Source: Methylobacterium radiodurans (GTDB lineage Bacteria > Pseudomonadota > Alphaproteobacteria > Rhizobiales > Beijerinckiaceae). Taken from it: 64,000 nt of DNA. A model generated the notes under the pieces. That model was not told the DNA's origin. It ran no database searches and saw only the letters and a program-made list of their open reading frames with translations. Shown here one piece after another: positions 13,603 through 22,888 of the stretch. The position numbers and the translations under genes were made by a program. The stretch's first letter is position 1. Every line of letters begins with the position of its first letter. The stretch covers positions 437,001 through 501,000 of the forward strand of contig NZ_CP029551.1 in the NCBI RefSeq assembly GCF_003173735.1, read 5' to 3'.

Positions 13603-14238
13603 TCAGTGCCGCGCCGGGCGGGGCTCCTCCAGCACCGGCGCGAGGCCGAGCTGGCGGGCCAGCGAGACGAGGTCCTTCAGGCGCCCGGTCTGGGTCTTCC
13701 GGCGCAGGTTCAGCCGGTGGGTCTCGACCGTGCGCACGCTGAGCGCGAGGCGGCGGGCGACCTCCTTGTTGCTGAAGCCCGCGCTGAGGAAGCGCAGCAC
13801 CTCCGCCTCCCGCGGGGTCAGGCCGAGCGCCTCGCCGGATTCCGCCGCCGGCTCGGCGCCCGGGCCCGAGAGGCAGGCCTGTCCGGCGGCGAGCGCCAGG
13901 ATCGCCGCGCTGAGCTCGCGCGGGTGGCCCGAGCGGGCGATCACGGCGTCCGTTCCGGCCGCGAGCAGGGCCCCGAGCTCGGCGCCGGAGAGCGCCTGGA
14001 ACGCGGCGAGGATCCGCAGCCGCGGCTGCCGCTCCCTCAGGGCGCCGATGCGGGAGAGCCCGTCGGCGATGCGCCGCTCGTCGATGAAGACCAGCGCGAC
14101 GAGGCGCTCGGGACCGGCCTCCTCGAGATCCGCCTCCTGCACGGTCTGGAGTTCGGGCAGGTGTTCGAGCGTCGCCCGAACGGTCGGACACAGATCCTGC
14201 GGCTCATCCACGATCAGCACGCCCACCGCAGCACTCAT
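13603..14238 (-). CDS. LuxR-family response regulator
   Basis: 211 residues. The C-terminal third is a standard LuxR/NarL helix-turn-helix: LTPREAEVLRFLSAGFSNKEVARRLALSVRTVETHR. The N-terminal part begins VLIVDEPQ and looks like a receiver domain, with a candidate phosphoacceptor aspartate in VFIDERR, but the usual paired acidic residues and Met-Pro after the aspartate are poor, so it may be a weak or phosphorylation-independent receiver. No histidine kinase is adjacent. The next minus-strand gene upstream is a GGDEF protein. Target genes are unknown. Confidence 0.85.
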   Translation of the reverse strand: MSAAVGVLIVDEPQDLCPTVRATLEHLPELQTVQEADLEEAGPERLVALVFIDERRIADGLSRIGALRERQPRLRILAAFQALSGAELGALLAAGTDAVIARSGHPRELSAAILALAAGQACLSGPGAEPAAESGEALGLTPREAEVLRFLSAGFSNKEVARRLALSVRTVETHRLNLRRKTQTGRLKDLVSLARQLGLAPVLEEPRPARH

Positions 14239-14446
14239 GACCCCTCGCCCTCTCTTCCCGCTATGAGACGGCTTCGCCGTTCCCGGGGGACAGGGTTCAA
14301 GATCGAGTCCAAGTGAATTCTGGATCTGTTAAGGTTTACGCAGGGCTATTCCGAAGGAGCGTGCCGCAACGGTTGGTTAAGGACTGTCCCGGGTTCGGAC
14401 AAGCGAGTCGACCCCCCGGGGAAGTCTGTGCCGATACGATCCGAAG

Positions 14447-15343
14447 TCAGCCTGCGCGGGCGAGGATCAGGTCGGTTGCCGCCGAGACCACGCGGTCGCG
14501 GCCGCCGGTCTTGGCCTCGTAGAGGGCGATGTCGGCCCGCTTCACCAGTGCCTCGACCGAGTCGCCCTCCGTCCAGGTGCTGACGCCGAAGCTGCAGGTG
14601 AGCCGCACCGGGCCGCGATTGCCGCGGATGCGCAGGTCGCGCGCCTTCAGACAGAGCCGCCGGGCGACCGCCTCGGCGGCCTCCAGTCCCGTATCGGCGA
14701 GCGCGAGGGCGAATTCCTCGCCGCCGAGCCGGCCCGCCCGGCCCTCCTCGGCGATCAGCTTGGCCACCGCCTGGATCGCCCGGTCGCCGATATCGTGGCC
14801 GTGCTCGTCGTTGATGCGCTTGAAATGGTCGATGTCGGCCAGGATCATCGAGAGGCGGCCGTGGTTGCCCGCCCGGTCCGCGCTCTGGTTGGCCTCGGCA
14901 AAGAAGGCGCGCCGGTTCAGGAGGCCGCTCAGCGGGTCGGTCTCGGCAAGGCGGATCAGGTGGTCCTGCAGCGTGGTCAGGCGCTCGGCGGCGCGCAGGC
15001 GCGCGTGCAACTCCTCGGCGCAGGGCGGCTTGTCGATGAAGTCGTCGGCACCGCTATCGAGGGCTTCGGCCAGCGTGCGCTCGTTGCGGGCCGACGACAT
15101 GGTGATGACGTAGAGGGGGCGGCGCTCGTCGGCGAGCAGTCGCGCGGACCAGCACAGTTCGAGGCCGCTCAAGGGCCGCACCTGCAGGCTGGTGATGAGC
15201 ACGCGGATCTCGGGCCGCTCGGTCAGGAAGGTGAGCGCCTCCGCCGAGTCCGTGAAGCAGTGGACGCTGTGCCCGCGCGGTTCGAGCAGCCCCGCCACGA
15301 TCTTCAGGACGACACGGCTGGAATCGACGATGACGATGTTCAT
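14447..15343 (-). CDS. Receiver-GGDEF protein (PleD-like diguanylate cyclase)
   Basis: 298 residues: a receiver-like domain (about 1-120) followed by a GGDEF domain (about 135-298). The cyclase signature is GGEEF with DIDHFKRINDEHGHDIGD ahead of it, so c-di-GMP synthesis from two GTP is likely. In the receiver the expected phosphoacceptor aspartate is missing: where D-x-x-x-P is normal the sequence reads LITSLQVRP. The conserved lysine (FIDKPP) remains. Control is therefore probably not by ordinary phosphorylation. No RxxD product-inhibition site is obvious just before GGEEF. Confidence 0.9.
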   Translation of the reverse strand: MNIVIVDSSRVVLKIVAGLLEPRGHSVHCFTDSAEALTFLTERPEIRVLITSLQVRPLSGLELCWSARLLADERRPLYVITMSSARNERTLAEALDSGADDFIDKPPCAEELHARLRAAERLTTLQDHLIRLAETDPLSGLLNRRAFFAEANQSADRAGNHGRLSMILADIDHFKRINDEHGHDIGDRAIQAVAKLIAEEGRAGRLGGEEFALALADTGLEAAEAVARRLCLKARDLRIRGNRGPVRLTCSFGVSTWTEGDSVEALVKRADIALYEAKTGGRDRVVSAATDLILARAG

Positions 15344-15429
15344 GGACAGCCTTCCGGCAGCGATCGGCCCTGCGGTGGAGTGTGGCGCAGAATGATTAAT
15401 GGCCTCTCCACGGCTCGGTGGGGCCGGCC

Positions 15430-15780
15430 GTGAGCGCGCCTCCGGTCACGCCGGACGGGCGCTACATCGTGGTGCGGGGGCGGCTGTGGCGGCGCGCCGA
15501 TCCCGGGCTGACGGAGGCCGCGCGGGCGCGGGCGGTCGCGGCGCTGATGACGGCGCGGCGGGCCGTGCGCGTCGCCAAGGCCGCGGAGCGGGCCGGTGAC
15601 CCGGGAGCGTTCGAAGCGCTCCGCGCGGCGCGGGCCGCCGTGCAGGGGGCCAAGGAGGCGCTCGGCGAGCGCGGCCCGGTCTGGTGGGACGACGGCGCCC
15701 CGGACGAGACCCGGCGGCTCGCGCGCAACACGCGCTACGCCACGTGGTTCGCCGGCCTCGCGGGCGCGGAGGAAGGGTGA
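15430..15780 (+). CDS. Conserved hypothetical protein, Ala/Arg-rich
   Basis: 116 residues from the GTG at 15430 (MSAPPVTPDGRY); a GTG four codons earlier is also possible. A strand with IVVRGRLWRRADP is followed by a long basic helix (EAARARAVAALMTARRAVRVAKAAERAGD) and a conserved-looking tail with GPVWWDDGAPDETRRLARNT. I have met this pattern in methylobacterial hypothetical proteins but know no function. No signal peptide or membrane span. It stands alone, divergent from the GGDEF gene. Confidence 0.7.
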   Translation: MSAPPVTPDGRYIVVRGRLWRRADPGLTEAARARAVAALMTARRAVRVAKAAERAGDPGAFEALRAARAAVQGAKEALGERGPVWWDDGAPDETRRLARNTRYATWFAGLAGAEEG

Positions 15781-15802
15781 GCCGGGCCCCCGTGGGCCCG
15801 AA

Positions 15803-16267
15803 TCAGCGCCGCGGGACCTGAACCTCGATGACACGCACGCCCGCGGGGCGGTAGCCGCCCGCCTCTGCAGACGACCAGCCGCCGCCCGCGTCGCGCGCGA
15901 GAATGCGGGGGCCGGGCGCGGGCCGGCGCGCCGGCTCGCGGGCGTTGATCACGGTGAGCGTCGGCTCGCCCACGGGGGCCGGCGGGATCCCGGAGACGGT
16001 CGGCACGCCGTAGGTGCCGTAGCTCCAGGCCGGCGGCACGATCTCGCTGGGCCGCGGGAAGCGTGTGAGCGGCGCGCCGATATAGGCCCCGCGCACCGCT
16101 TCGTCGGCGAAGCCGTACCGGGGCGCCCCGTATCCGTAAGCCGGCGCGTAGGCGGTCCCGTACCCGGCGCCGTGGCCGTACCGGTACGGCTCGACCGCGC
16201 CCGCGCCCCCGATCCCGACCGCCAGGGCGAGCGCGGCGAGCGCCGCTCGGGTCACGTGTGCCGACAT
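15803..16267 (-). CDS. Exported Gly/Tyr-rich protein of unknown function
   Basis: 154 residues. A clear Sec signal peptide (AALAALALAVGIGGAGA, cleavage near residue 24) is followed by a Tyr/Gly repeat (YRYGHGAGYGTAYAPAYGYGA) and a Pro-rich second half ending VRVIEVQVPRR. This composition suggests a periplasmic or envelope protein with a flexible N-terminal part. I do not recognise a domain. Its stop is 22 bases from the stop of the convergent hypothetical gene. Confidence 0.7.
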   Translation of the reverse strand: MSAHVTRAALAALALAVGIGGAGAVEPYRYGHGAGYGTAYAPAYGYGAPRYGFADEAVRGAYIGAPLTRFPRPSEIVPPAWSYGTYGVPTVSGIPPAPVGEPTLTVINAREPARRPAPGPRILARDAGGGWSSAEAGGYRPAGVRVIEVQVPRR

Positions 16268-16385
16268 GCTGATCCTCCGGCGCGCCTATCCGTTCTCGGG
16301 GAACGTCACGCCGTCCGGTGTCGTTCCGGGACCGGACGGCGCGCCAGCCGCGCAGACTGCGTAACCGGCCATCCGGAAACGAGAA

Positions 16386-16406
16386 AGCCCCGGCGGGGCC
16401 GGGGCT
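16386..16406 (-). terminator. Rho-independent terminator, possibly bidirectional
   Basis: A perfect 9-bp stem (16386-16394 with 16398-16406), loop ggg. On the minus strand it is followed by ttctcgttt and fits the end of the gene at 16459-16701. On the plus strand it is followed by ggtttt, so it may act both ways. Confidence 0.7.
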
Positions 16407-16458
16407 GGTTTTGGCCAAGTCTTGTCCTGACCGGGGCCGGTGCCGGCCGGTGCCGGGC

Positions 16459-16701
16459 TCAGCGGCAGGTCGTGATCCGGCGGACGATCCAGCCCTCGCC
16501 CTCGATCCAGAGCCGGCGGCGGGTGCGGCTGCAATTGGCGTCCTCCTCGGTCTCGCCCGCGGAGGCGGCTGCCGGGCGCACGGGGCTCGCCTCGGCGACC
16601 TTCGCGATGCTGCGGTCGGAGGCCGCCGGCGCGGCTGAGGCGGGGGTGGCGAGGGCAAGGAGAGAGGCCGCGGCGAGGCCGGCGGCGGATAGCTTGAGCA
16701 T
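16459..16701 (-). CDS. Small exported protein with C-terminal Cys pair
   Basis: 80 residues. A signal peptide (LSAAGLAAASLLALATPASAA) with an Ala-x-Ala cleavage site near residue 23 is followed by an Ala/Ser/Glu-rich linker. A compact end, ANCSRTRRRLWIEGEGWIVRRITTCR, has two cysteines that could form a disulfide in the periplasm. The WIEGEGWIVRR piece resembles a short SH3-like hairpin, but I cannot assign a family. It has its own terminator downstream. Confidence 0.65.
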   Translation of the reverse strand: MLKLSAAGLAAASLLALATPASAAPAASDRSIAKVAEASPVRPAAASAGETEEDANCSRTRRRLWIEGEGWIVRRITTCR

Positions 16702-17103
16702 GGGATGTCCGTTCGTTCGCCGCCGGTCCGTGCCGCGGCCGTCCGCCTGGTTCGACCGGCCGTTCGGGCCCGCGCGATCTGTCGTTTGCTCAATGCACGG
16801 CTGAGCCTTCCGGTTGCACCGGGAGGACAGGATTTACCCACGCAATCGCCATGATTCTCCCCAGGACGCACGTCCGGATCCGATCCCACGCCGCGGTCCG
16901 CACGCGGCCATTTCAGCGCAGCGCGGCGGCCCGCACCTTGCCGCCGTCCGGCTCAGGCCCTAGTCATGCCCGCGCAAACAGATCGGGACGATACGCCAAG
17001 ATCTCGACGATCGATTTGGCCTGTTCAGAATGCTTCCAGACAGCGGAAGCACTGACGGCCCGATCGATCCTCATGTTTTAACAATTCCAATCTGGAGAAC
17101 GAC
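16702..17103. other. Gene-free region upstream of the iron permease
   Basis: 402 bases between two divergent genes. A hairpin tgcttcc-7 nt-ggaagca lies at 17031-17051. An AT-rich stretch, catgttttaacaattccaa, lies just before the permease ribosome site (tggag at 17093-17097). Regulation by an iron regulator such as RirA, Irr or Fur would be expected for the permease, but I see no convincing box. No credible small gene. Confidence 0.4.
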
Positions 17104-17940
17104 ATGGCGGACGGCTCGACGTTCGTTCAGGCCTTCACGATCCTGTTTCGGGAAGGCCTGGAAGCGCTTCTGATCATCGCGGCGCTTGTCGCCTTTCTGC
17201 GCCGGGCGGGTGCGGCCGATCGGATTGCCCCGGTCTATGCCGGGGCCGGGGCCGCGGCGCTGGCGAGCCTCGCCATGGCCTGGGTGTTCGAGACCTATTT
17301 CGACGGCAACCACAACGACCTGATGGAGGCCGGGGTGATGCTCGCGGCAGCCGCTCTGATGTTCTACATGAGCGGCTGGCTCTTCGTCCGGCAGGACCCG
17401 AAGGCGTGGCAGGCCGACCTGAACCGCCTCGCCGAGCGGGCGCTTGGCGCCGGCACCGTGCTGTCGCTCGCCGGCATCGCCTTCCTGGCCGTGTTCCGCG
17501 AGGGCGCCGAGACGGTCCTGTTCCTGCACGCGCTCGCCAAGAGCAACAACGGCTTCGACGGCTCGCTCTTCGGGGGACTCGCGGTGGCGGCGCTCGCGCT
17601 CGGCGCGATGTTCGTGGCCATGCAGTGGCTGGCGCTCCGCCTCCCGCTGCGGCCGATGTTCGTGATCACCTCGGCCTTCCTGTTCGTGATGGGCCTCAAG
17701 CTCGTCGGCGAGGCTTTCCAGGAGTTCCAGGAGCAGACGCTCATCCCGGTCCACGACGAGGGCGTCCCGGCCTTCGTGACCCAGATCGGCTTCAACGGGA
17801 CCTGGGAGGCGATCGGCACGCAGGCCGTGCTGCTGGCGATCGCGCTCGCCTGCCTCGCCACCTATCTGGTCCGCAACCGGAGCCACGGGACGCTGCCCCC
17901 GGCGGCCCCGCAGGGCAAGCCCGCGCGCGCGGCCTCGTAA
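17104..17940 (+). CDS. FTR1-family iron permease
   Basis: 278 residues with about seven membrane spans. The two REGxE iron-binding motifs of the FTR1/EfeU family are present: REGLE at residues 16-20 and REGAE near residue 135. They sit in the first and fourth spans and hold ferric iron during transport. An EfeO- or copper-oxidase-type partner is absent from the flanks, so this gene stands alone, which is often seen in alphaproteobacteria. A C-terminal basic, Pro/Ala-rich tail is cytoplasmic or loop. Substrate iron is family knowledge. Confidence 0.9.
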   Translation: MADGSTFVQAFTILFREGLEALLIIAALVAFLRRAGAADRIAPVYAGAGAAALASLAMAWVFETYFDGNHNDLMEAGVMLAAAALMFYMSGWLFVRQDPKAWQADLNRLAERALGAGTVLSLAGIAFLAVFREGAETVLFLHALAKSNNGFDGSLFGGLAVAALALGAMFVAMQWLALRLPLRPMFVITSAFLFVMGLKLVGEAFQEFQEQTLIPVHDEGVPAFVTQIGFNGTWEAIGTQAVLLAIALACLATYLVRNRSHGTLPPAAPQGKPARAAS

Positions 17941-17998
17941 GGAGCGGTCGAACCCGTTCCGGGACGGGCCCGCCGCGCCGCGCGGCGGGTCGTCCCCG

Positions 17999-18157
17999 TC
18001 AGGGCGTCGCGCCCGTCGTGACCGAGAGCATCGGCAGGGTCACGGCGAGCGCGTCGGCCTCGCGCGGCGGCCCCGCGAGCACCGCGAAGGCCGCGAGGCC
18101 GAGGCAGAAGGAGAGACCGAGAACCCCGGTCTCCACGCCGCGGTAGAACCTGTCCAT
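17999..18157 (-). CDS. Small membrane protein, unknown
   Basis: 52 residues starting MDRFYRGVETGVLG, one hydrophobic span (VLGLSFCLGLAAFAVLAGP) and a short polar tail. The ATG at 18157 has a good ggagg site six bases upstream; a longer start at 18187 lacks one. It converges on the iron permease gene. Nothing points to a function. Confidence 0.5.
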   Translation of the reverse strand: MDRFYRGVETGVLGLSFCLGLAAFAVLAGPPREADALAVTLPMLSVTTGATP

Positions 18158-18337
18158 CGGGAGACCTCCATCCGAGGCGCCCATCATCGGGACAGCAGGT
18201 TAACGGCCTCTCAGCCGCCCCAGTCGATCGGCACTGACCCTGCCGCGATCAGCGCGAGCGAGCAGCGCCCGGGCAGCCAGGAGGCGAGTCAGGAGGCGCG
18301 CGAAGGAGAGAGCCGGTCGCTCGTCATCCGGCCGCCT

Positions 18338-19399
18338 TCAGGGAATCAGCCGGTCCGCGCGCAGCCGCCCGAACAGGTCGAAGAAGGCGTCGTCGGATGC
18401 CTGGTAGCGCAGGAAGCCGAGGCGGCGGCTCTTGCCCATGTCGGTCACCACCTCGATCGGCCGGCCGAGATCGGCGTCGGTGTGCCAGGGGGAGGCGAGG
18501 CGGTCGAGATCGGGCTCCGCGAGGCCGTGGCGCCGGGCGATCTCCGCCCAGACGGGCGCGTCCTGCGCCATCTGCTCCTCCAGGGGCCGCACCGTGCCGT
18601 CGAAGGGGGCGGGCTCCAGGCCGAACCACCCGGCGATGCGCTCCCACATCCAGCTCCAGCGGAAGACGTCGCCGTTGACGACGTTGAAATCCTCGTTCTC
18701 CGCGGCCCGGGCGGTCGAGGCCCAGAGGATGTGGTGGGCGAGCTGGCGCGCGTCGGTGACGTCCACGAGGCCGTTCCACTGCGCGGCCGAGCCCGGGAAG
18801 CGGAAGGGCCGCCCGGTCTCGCGGCAAAGCGTGGCGTAGACGGCGAGCGTGGTGCCCATGTTCATGGCGTTGCCGACCGCCTTGCCGACGATCGAGTGCG
18901 GGCGGTGCACGCTCCAGGTGAAGCCGTCGCGGCGGGCCGCCGCGAAGACCGCGTCTTCCTGCGCGTAGTAGAAGTTCTCGACGTCGAGCCGCCCCTGCTC
19001 CTCGCGGAACGGCGTCTGCGGCAGGCTGCCTTTGCCGTAGTTCTCGAACGGCCCGAGATAGTGCTTCAGCCCCGTCACCAGGGCGACGTGGCGCACCGAG
19101 CCGCCCGGCCGCAGGGCGTCGAGCACGTCGGCGACCGCCTGACCGTTGAGGCGGATCATCTCGGCCTCGGTCGGCCGCCGCGTCCAGGTGGCGAGCACGA
19201 CGTGGCTCGGCCGGATCTCGGAGAGCGCCCGCCGCAGCGCCTCCGCGTCGTGCAGGTCGGCCGGCACCGGGTGGATGCCCGGCTGCGCGGGCGGGTTTCG
19301 GGCGAGCCCGTAGACCGGCCACCCCTCCGCCGCCATCAGGGACGCTGTCGCGCTCCCGACGATGCCGCTCGCGCCGACGATCAGTACCGTACCGGTCAT
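18338..19399 (-). CDS. NAD(P)-dependent SDR reductase, PRISE-like
   Basis: 353 residues. N-terminal Rossmann loop GASGIVGSA (residues 9-17), then VTGLKHYLGPFE (about 108-119) and NFYYAQED (about 142-149), which are hallmarks of the progesterone 5-beta-reductase/iridoid synthase-like (PRISE) branch of extended short-chain dehydrogenases. The Tyr in NFYYAQED takes the place of the usual YxxxK. Members reduce activated C=C bonds of enones. The true substrate here is unknown. It is divergent from the ABC importer operon. Confidence 0.85.
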   Translation of the reverse strand: MTGTVLIVGASGIVGSATASLMAAEGWPVYGLARNPPAQPGIHPVPADLHDAEALRRALSEIRPSHVVLATWTRRPTEAEMIRLNGQAVADVLDALRPGGSVRHVALVTGLKHYLGPFENYGKGSLPQTPFREEQGRLDVENFYYAQEDAVFAAARRDGFTWSVHRPHSIVGKAVGNAMNMGTTLAVYATLCRETGRPFRFPGSAAQWNGLVDVTDARQLAHHILWASTARAAENEDFNVVNGDVFRWSWMWERIAGWFGLEPAPFDGTVRPLEEQMAQDAPVWAEIARRHGLAEPDLDRLASPWHTDADLGRPIEVVTDMGKSRRLGFLRYQASDDAFFDLFGRLRADRLIP

Positions 19400-19593
19400 G
19401 TTCTGGCTCCTTCGGGCCTGTTGGCCGATCAGACCCCGCCGATGAACCGAGGAGTGGGGGCGCCGGGTTCCGGCGGTGGGCGGATTCTCCGGCCCCGCCC
19501 GCCATCCGTCGCGCGCCTCGATCCGGCCGCGGGCCCCGCCGATCCGGCCCTCGACTGGCCCGCCCCTTGCTCTGCGATGGGCGGGAGAGACGC

Positions 19594-20586
19594 ATGGATG
19601 TCGAACTGATCCGCCTGACGAAGCGCTACGGCAGCACGGTCGCCGTGGACGGGATCGACCTGAAGGTCCGCTCCGGCGCTTATTGCTGCCTGCTCGGCCC
19701 CTCCGGCTGCGGCAAGACCACGACCCTGCGGATGATCGGCGGGCACGAGACGGTGTCCTCCGGCGACGTGGTCATCGGCCCCCGCGCCGTGGGCGACGCG
19801 GCGCCCGCCGAGCGCGGCACCGCCATGATGTTCCAGAGCTACGCCCTGTTCCCCCACCTCGATTGCCGCGACAACGTCGCCTTCAGCCTGAAGATGCGCG
19901 GCGTCGGCAAGGCCGAGCGCCGCGCCCGGGCGCTGGCCATGCTCGACCTCGTGCAGATGGCCCACTTGGCCGAACGGATGCCGGCCCAGCTGTCGGGTGG
20001 CCAGCAGCAGCGCGTGGCGCTCGCCCGCGCCCTCGTGACCGGCCCGAAGGTCCTGCTCCTCGACGAGCCGCTCTCGGCCCTCGACCCCTTCCTGCGCGTG
20101 CGGATGCGGACCGAGCTGAAGCGGATCCAGGCCGAGCTCGGCCTCACCTTCATCCACGTCACCCACAGCCAGGAGGAGGCGATGGCGCTCTCCGACCTCG
20201 TGGTGGTGATGAACGGCGGCCGCATCGAGCAGGCCGCCGACCCGCGCACGGTGTTCGAGCGGCCCGCCACCGCCTTCGTCGCCCGCTTCATCGGCGGCCA
20301 CAACGTCGTCCGCCTGCCTGATGCCGGCGCGATCGCCGTGCGCGCCGACCGGATGCGCCTCGGTCCGGAGGCGGGCGCCGAGGCCGTGCCGGCCCGGGTC
20401 GTGTCCATCGAGTACCAGGGCACCAGCGTGCATGTCGGCCTGGAGGCGGAGGGTCTCGGCGGCCGGGAGCCCGCCGCGCTCACCGCCATCATCGACGACG
20501 GCGCCTACGCCGCCCGGCCGCTCGCCCTCGGCCAGACCGTGCCGCTCGGCTGGGACGCGGCCGCCGCCCACCGCCTGAGCGCCTGA
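19594..20586 (+). CDS. ABC importer ATPase, PotA-like
   Basis: 330 residues. Walker A GPSGCGKTT (about 38-46), signature LSGGQQQRVALARAL, Walker B LLLDEPLSALD and the switch histidine in FIHVTHSQEEAM are intact. A C-terminal TOBE-like regulatory domain follows (from about 240). It is the first gene of a four-gene importer (ATPase, binding protein, two permeases). The ATG at 19594 has gggaga upstream. Family members import polyamines, opines or iron; the neighbouring rut genes suggest a pyrimidine-related substrate here (inference). Confidence 0.9.
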   Translation: MDVELIRLTKRYGSTVAVDGIDLKVRSGAYCCLLGPSGCGKTTTLRMIGGHETVSSGDVVIGPRAVGDAAPAERGTAMMFQSYALFPHLDCRDNVAFSLKMRGVGKAERRARALAMLDLVQMAHLAERMPAQLSGGQQQRVALARALVTGPKVLLLDEPLSALDPFLRVRMRTELKRIQAELGLTFIHVTHSQEEAMALSDLVVVMNGGRIEQAADPRTVFERPATAFVARFIGGHNVVRLPDAGAIAVRADRMRLGPEAGAEAVPARVVSIEYQGTSVHVGLEAEGLGGREPAALTAIIDDGAYAARPLALGQTVPLGWDAAAAHRLSA

Positions 20587-20615
20587 TTTCCTTCTTCCAG
20601 CGTCGAGGACCCTGC

Positions 20616-21890
20616 ATGACCACCACGATCAAGCTCAGCCGCCGCACCCTGCTCAAGGGAGCGGGTGCCGCCGGGCTGACGCTCGGTGCCGGCCCGATCA
20701 CCGGCTTTCCCAGCGTGATCGCCGCCGAGCCCGTGACCCTGCGCTACCTCGGCACCGCCGTGAACCAGTCCGGCGACATCGCCCGCAAGGTCAAGGAGGA
20801 TCTCGGGATCACCATCGAGTACATCCCGGTCGTCACCGACGAGGTGACCAAGCGCGTGGTAACGCAGCCGAACTCCTTCGACCTCCTCGACACCGAGTAT
20901 TTCAGCCTGAGAAAACTCATCCCCTCGGGCAACATCCAGGGCATGGACGCCCGCCGGATCAAGCAGGCCGACAACATCACGCCGGTCTTCACCCGGGGCG
21001 AGGTGGGCGGAAGGAAGATCGGCGACCAGGGTACGGCGCCCAAGAAGGTGTTTTACCTGGAGGGCCAGAACGCCAAGACCTTCGCGGGCTCGGCCACCGA
21101 GTGGATCACCCTGATCCCCACCACCTACAACGCCGACACCCTCGGCATCCGGCCGGACCTGATCAAGCGCCCTGTCACGAGTTGGCGGGAGCTTCTGAAC
21201 CCCGAGTTCAAGGGCAAGGCCTCGATCCTCAACATCCCCTCCATCGGCATCATGGACGCCGCCATGGTGATCGAGGCCACGGGCGACTACGCCTATCCCG
21301 ACAAGGGCAACATGACGAAGGCCGAGATCGACCGCACCATCAAGGTGCTGATCGAGGCCAAGCGCGCCGGCCAGTTCCGCGCCTTCTGGCAGGACTTCAA
21401 CGAGTCCGTGAACCTGATGGCGTCGGGCGAGACGGTGATCCAGTCCATGTGGTCGCCCGCCGTCACCAAGGTGCGCTCTCAGGGCGTGGCCTGCACCTAC
21501 CAGCCGCTCAAGGAGGGCTACCGGGCCTGGGCCTCCGGCTTCGGCCTGCCCAAGACGCTGACGGGCCGCAAGCTCGACGCGGCCTACGACTTCATCAACT
21601 GGTTCCTCTCCGGCTGGGCCGGGGCCTACCTCAACCGCCAGGGCTACTACTCGGCGGTGCTGGAGACCGCCAAGGCGCAGATGGAGCCCTACGAGTGGGC
21701 CTACTGGATGGAGGGCAAGCCCGCCGAGCGGGACATCAAGGGCCCGGACGGGAGCGTGCTGGAGAAGGCCGGCGCCACCCGCGACGGCGGCTCCTTCGAG
21801 GCGCGCATGGGCGGCGTCGCCTGCTGGAACGCGGTGATGGACGAGAACACCTACATGGTCCGCAAGTGGAACGAGTTCATCGCGGCGTGA
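20616..21890 (+). CDS. ABC importer periplasmic binding protein (Tat-exported)
   Basis: 424 residues. A twin-arginine signal SRRTLLKGAGAAG with cleavage near AAEP (about residue 38) sends it to the periplasm folded. The mature part has the PotD/PotF-like type-2 binding fold with WITLIPTTYNADTLGIRPD and SWRELLNPEFKGKASILN segments, but no clear polyamine-specific pocket can be read. It is 29 bases after the ATPase gene and 31 before the first permease. Tat export is unusual but not rare in this family. Confidence 0.88.
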   Translation: MTTTIKLSRRTLLKGAGAAGLTLGAGPITGFPSVIAAEPVTLRYLGTAVNQSGDIARKVKEDLGITIEYIPVVTDEVTKRVVTQPNSFDLLDTEYFSLRKLIPSGNIQGMDARRIKQADNITPVFTRGEVGGRKIGDQGTAPKKVFYLEGQNAKTFAGSATEWITLIPTTYNADTLGIRPDLIKRPVTSWRELLNPEFKGKASILNIPSIGIMDAAMVIEATGDYAYPDKGNMTKAEIDRTIKVLIEAKRAGQFRAFWQDFNESVNLMASGETVIQSMWSPAVTKVRSQGVACTYQPLKEGYRAWASGFGLPKTLTGRKLDAAYDFINWFLSGWAGAYLNRQGYYSAVLETAKAQMEPYEWAYWMEGKPAERDIKGPDGSVLEKAGATRDGGSFEARMGGVACWNAVMDENTYMVRKWNEFIAA

Positions 21891-21921
21891 GGGCGTTCCG
21901 GTGTCCCGCGGGAGCGCGGCC

Positions 21922-22869
21922 ATGACCGACGCCGCCCTGCCCGCCCTCGCGGAGGCGCCCATCGCGCCGGCCGCCGCCGCGAGCCTCGCCGCGAAGACCC
22001 GCAGACGGCAGGCGCTGGCCTATGTCCAGGCGGCGCCGATGGCGCTGGTCTTCGCGGTCTTCTTCCTCGTGCCGCTCCTCCTGACCCTGATGGTCAGCTT
22101 CTGGGAGTACAACGAGTACGAGATCATCCCGTCCTTCACGCTGCAGAACTACGTCGACGTGTTCGAGGGCTGCCTCGACACGGGCAACGCCTGCACGACC
22201 CTGCGGACCTACCTCTCGACGCTGAAGTTCTGCGCGCTCACCTGGGTCTTCACTCTGCTGATCGGCTTCACGGTGGCGTATTTCGTCGCCTTCCACGTCC
22301 GATCGCGTAACCTGCAGATGGTGCTCTTCCTCGTCTGCACCATCCCGTTCTGGACCTCGAACGTGATCCGCATGATCTCGTGGATCCCGCTGCTCGGCCG
22401 CAACGGCCTCGTCAACGACACGCTGATGGGGCTGGGGCTGATCGCGCGGCCCATCGAGGGGCTGCTCTACTCAGACTTCTCGGTGGTGCTGGCCTTCGTG
22501 CACCTCAACACGGTCTTCATGATCGTGCCGATCTTCAACAGCATGGCGCGCATCGACCGCGCGCTGATCGAGGCGGCCTACGACGCCGGCGCCAGCGGCT
22601 GGCAGACCCTGTGGAACGTGGTGATCCCGCTCTCCAAGCCCGGCATCGCCATCGGGTCGATCTTCGTGGTCACCCTGGTGATGGGGGATTTCGTCACCGT
22701 CGGCGTCATGGGCGGCCAGCAGATCGCCTCGGTCGGCAAGGTCATCCAGGTGCAGATGTCGGCGCTCCAGCTGCCCGCAGCGGCGGCGAACGCCGTGGTG
22801 CTGCTCGGCGCCGTGATGCTGATGATCGTCGCGATGACGCGGCTCATCGACCTGCGCAAGGAGCTGTGA
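21922..22869 (+). CDS. ABC importer permease subunit 1 (PotB/PotH-like)
   Basis: 315 residues from ATG 21922; a GTG at 21901 would add seven. Six predicted membrane spans. The coupling-loop EAA motif is EAAYDAGASGWQTLWNVVIPLSKPGI (about residues 215-240), which docks on the ATPase. The first span is preceded by a basic cytoplasmic stretch KTRRRQALAY. It pairs with the next gene, which starts 19 bases downstream. Confidence 0.9.
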   Translation: MTDAALPALAEAPIAPAAAASLAAKTRRRQALAYVQAAPMALVFAVFFLVPLLLTLMVSFWEYNEYEIIPSFTLQNYVDVFEGCLDTGNACTTLRTYLSTLKFCALTWVFTLLIGFTVAYFVAFHVRSRNLQMVLFLVCTIPFWTSNVIRMISWIPLLGRNGLVNDTLMGLGLIARPIEGLLYSDFSVVLAFVHLNTVFMIVPIFNSMARIDRALIEAAYDAGASGWQTLWNVVIPLSKPGIAIGSIFVVTLVMGDFVTVGVMGGQQIASVGKVIQVQMSALQLPAAAANAVVLLGAVMLMIVAMTRLIDLRKEL

Positions 22870-22888
22870 GCGCCGTGAGAGCACCCCG

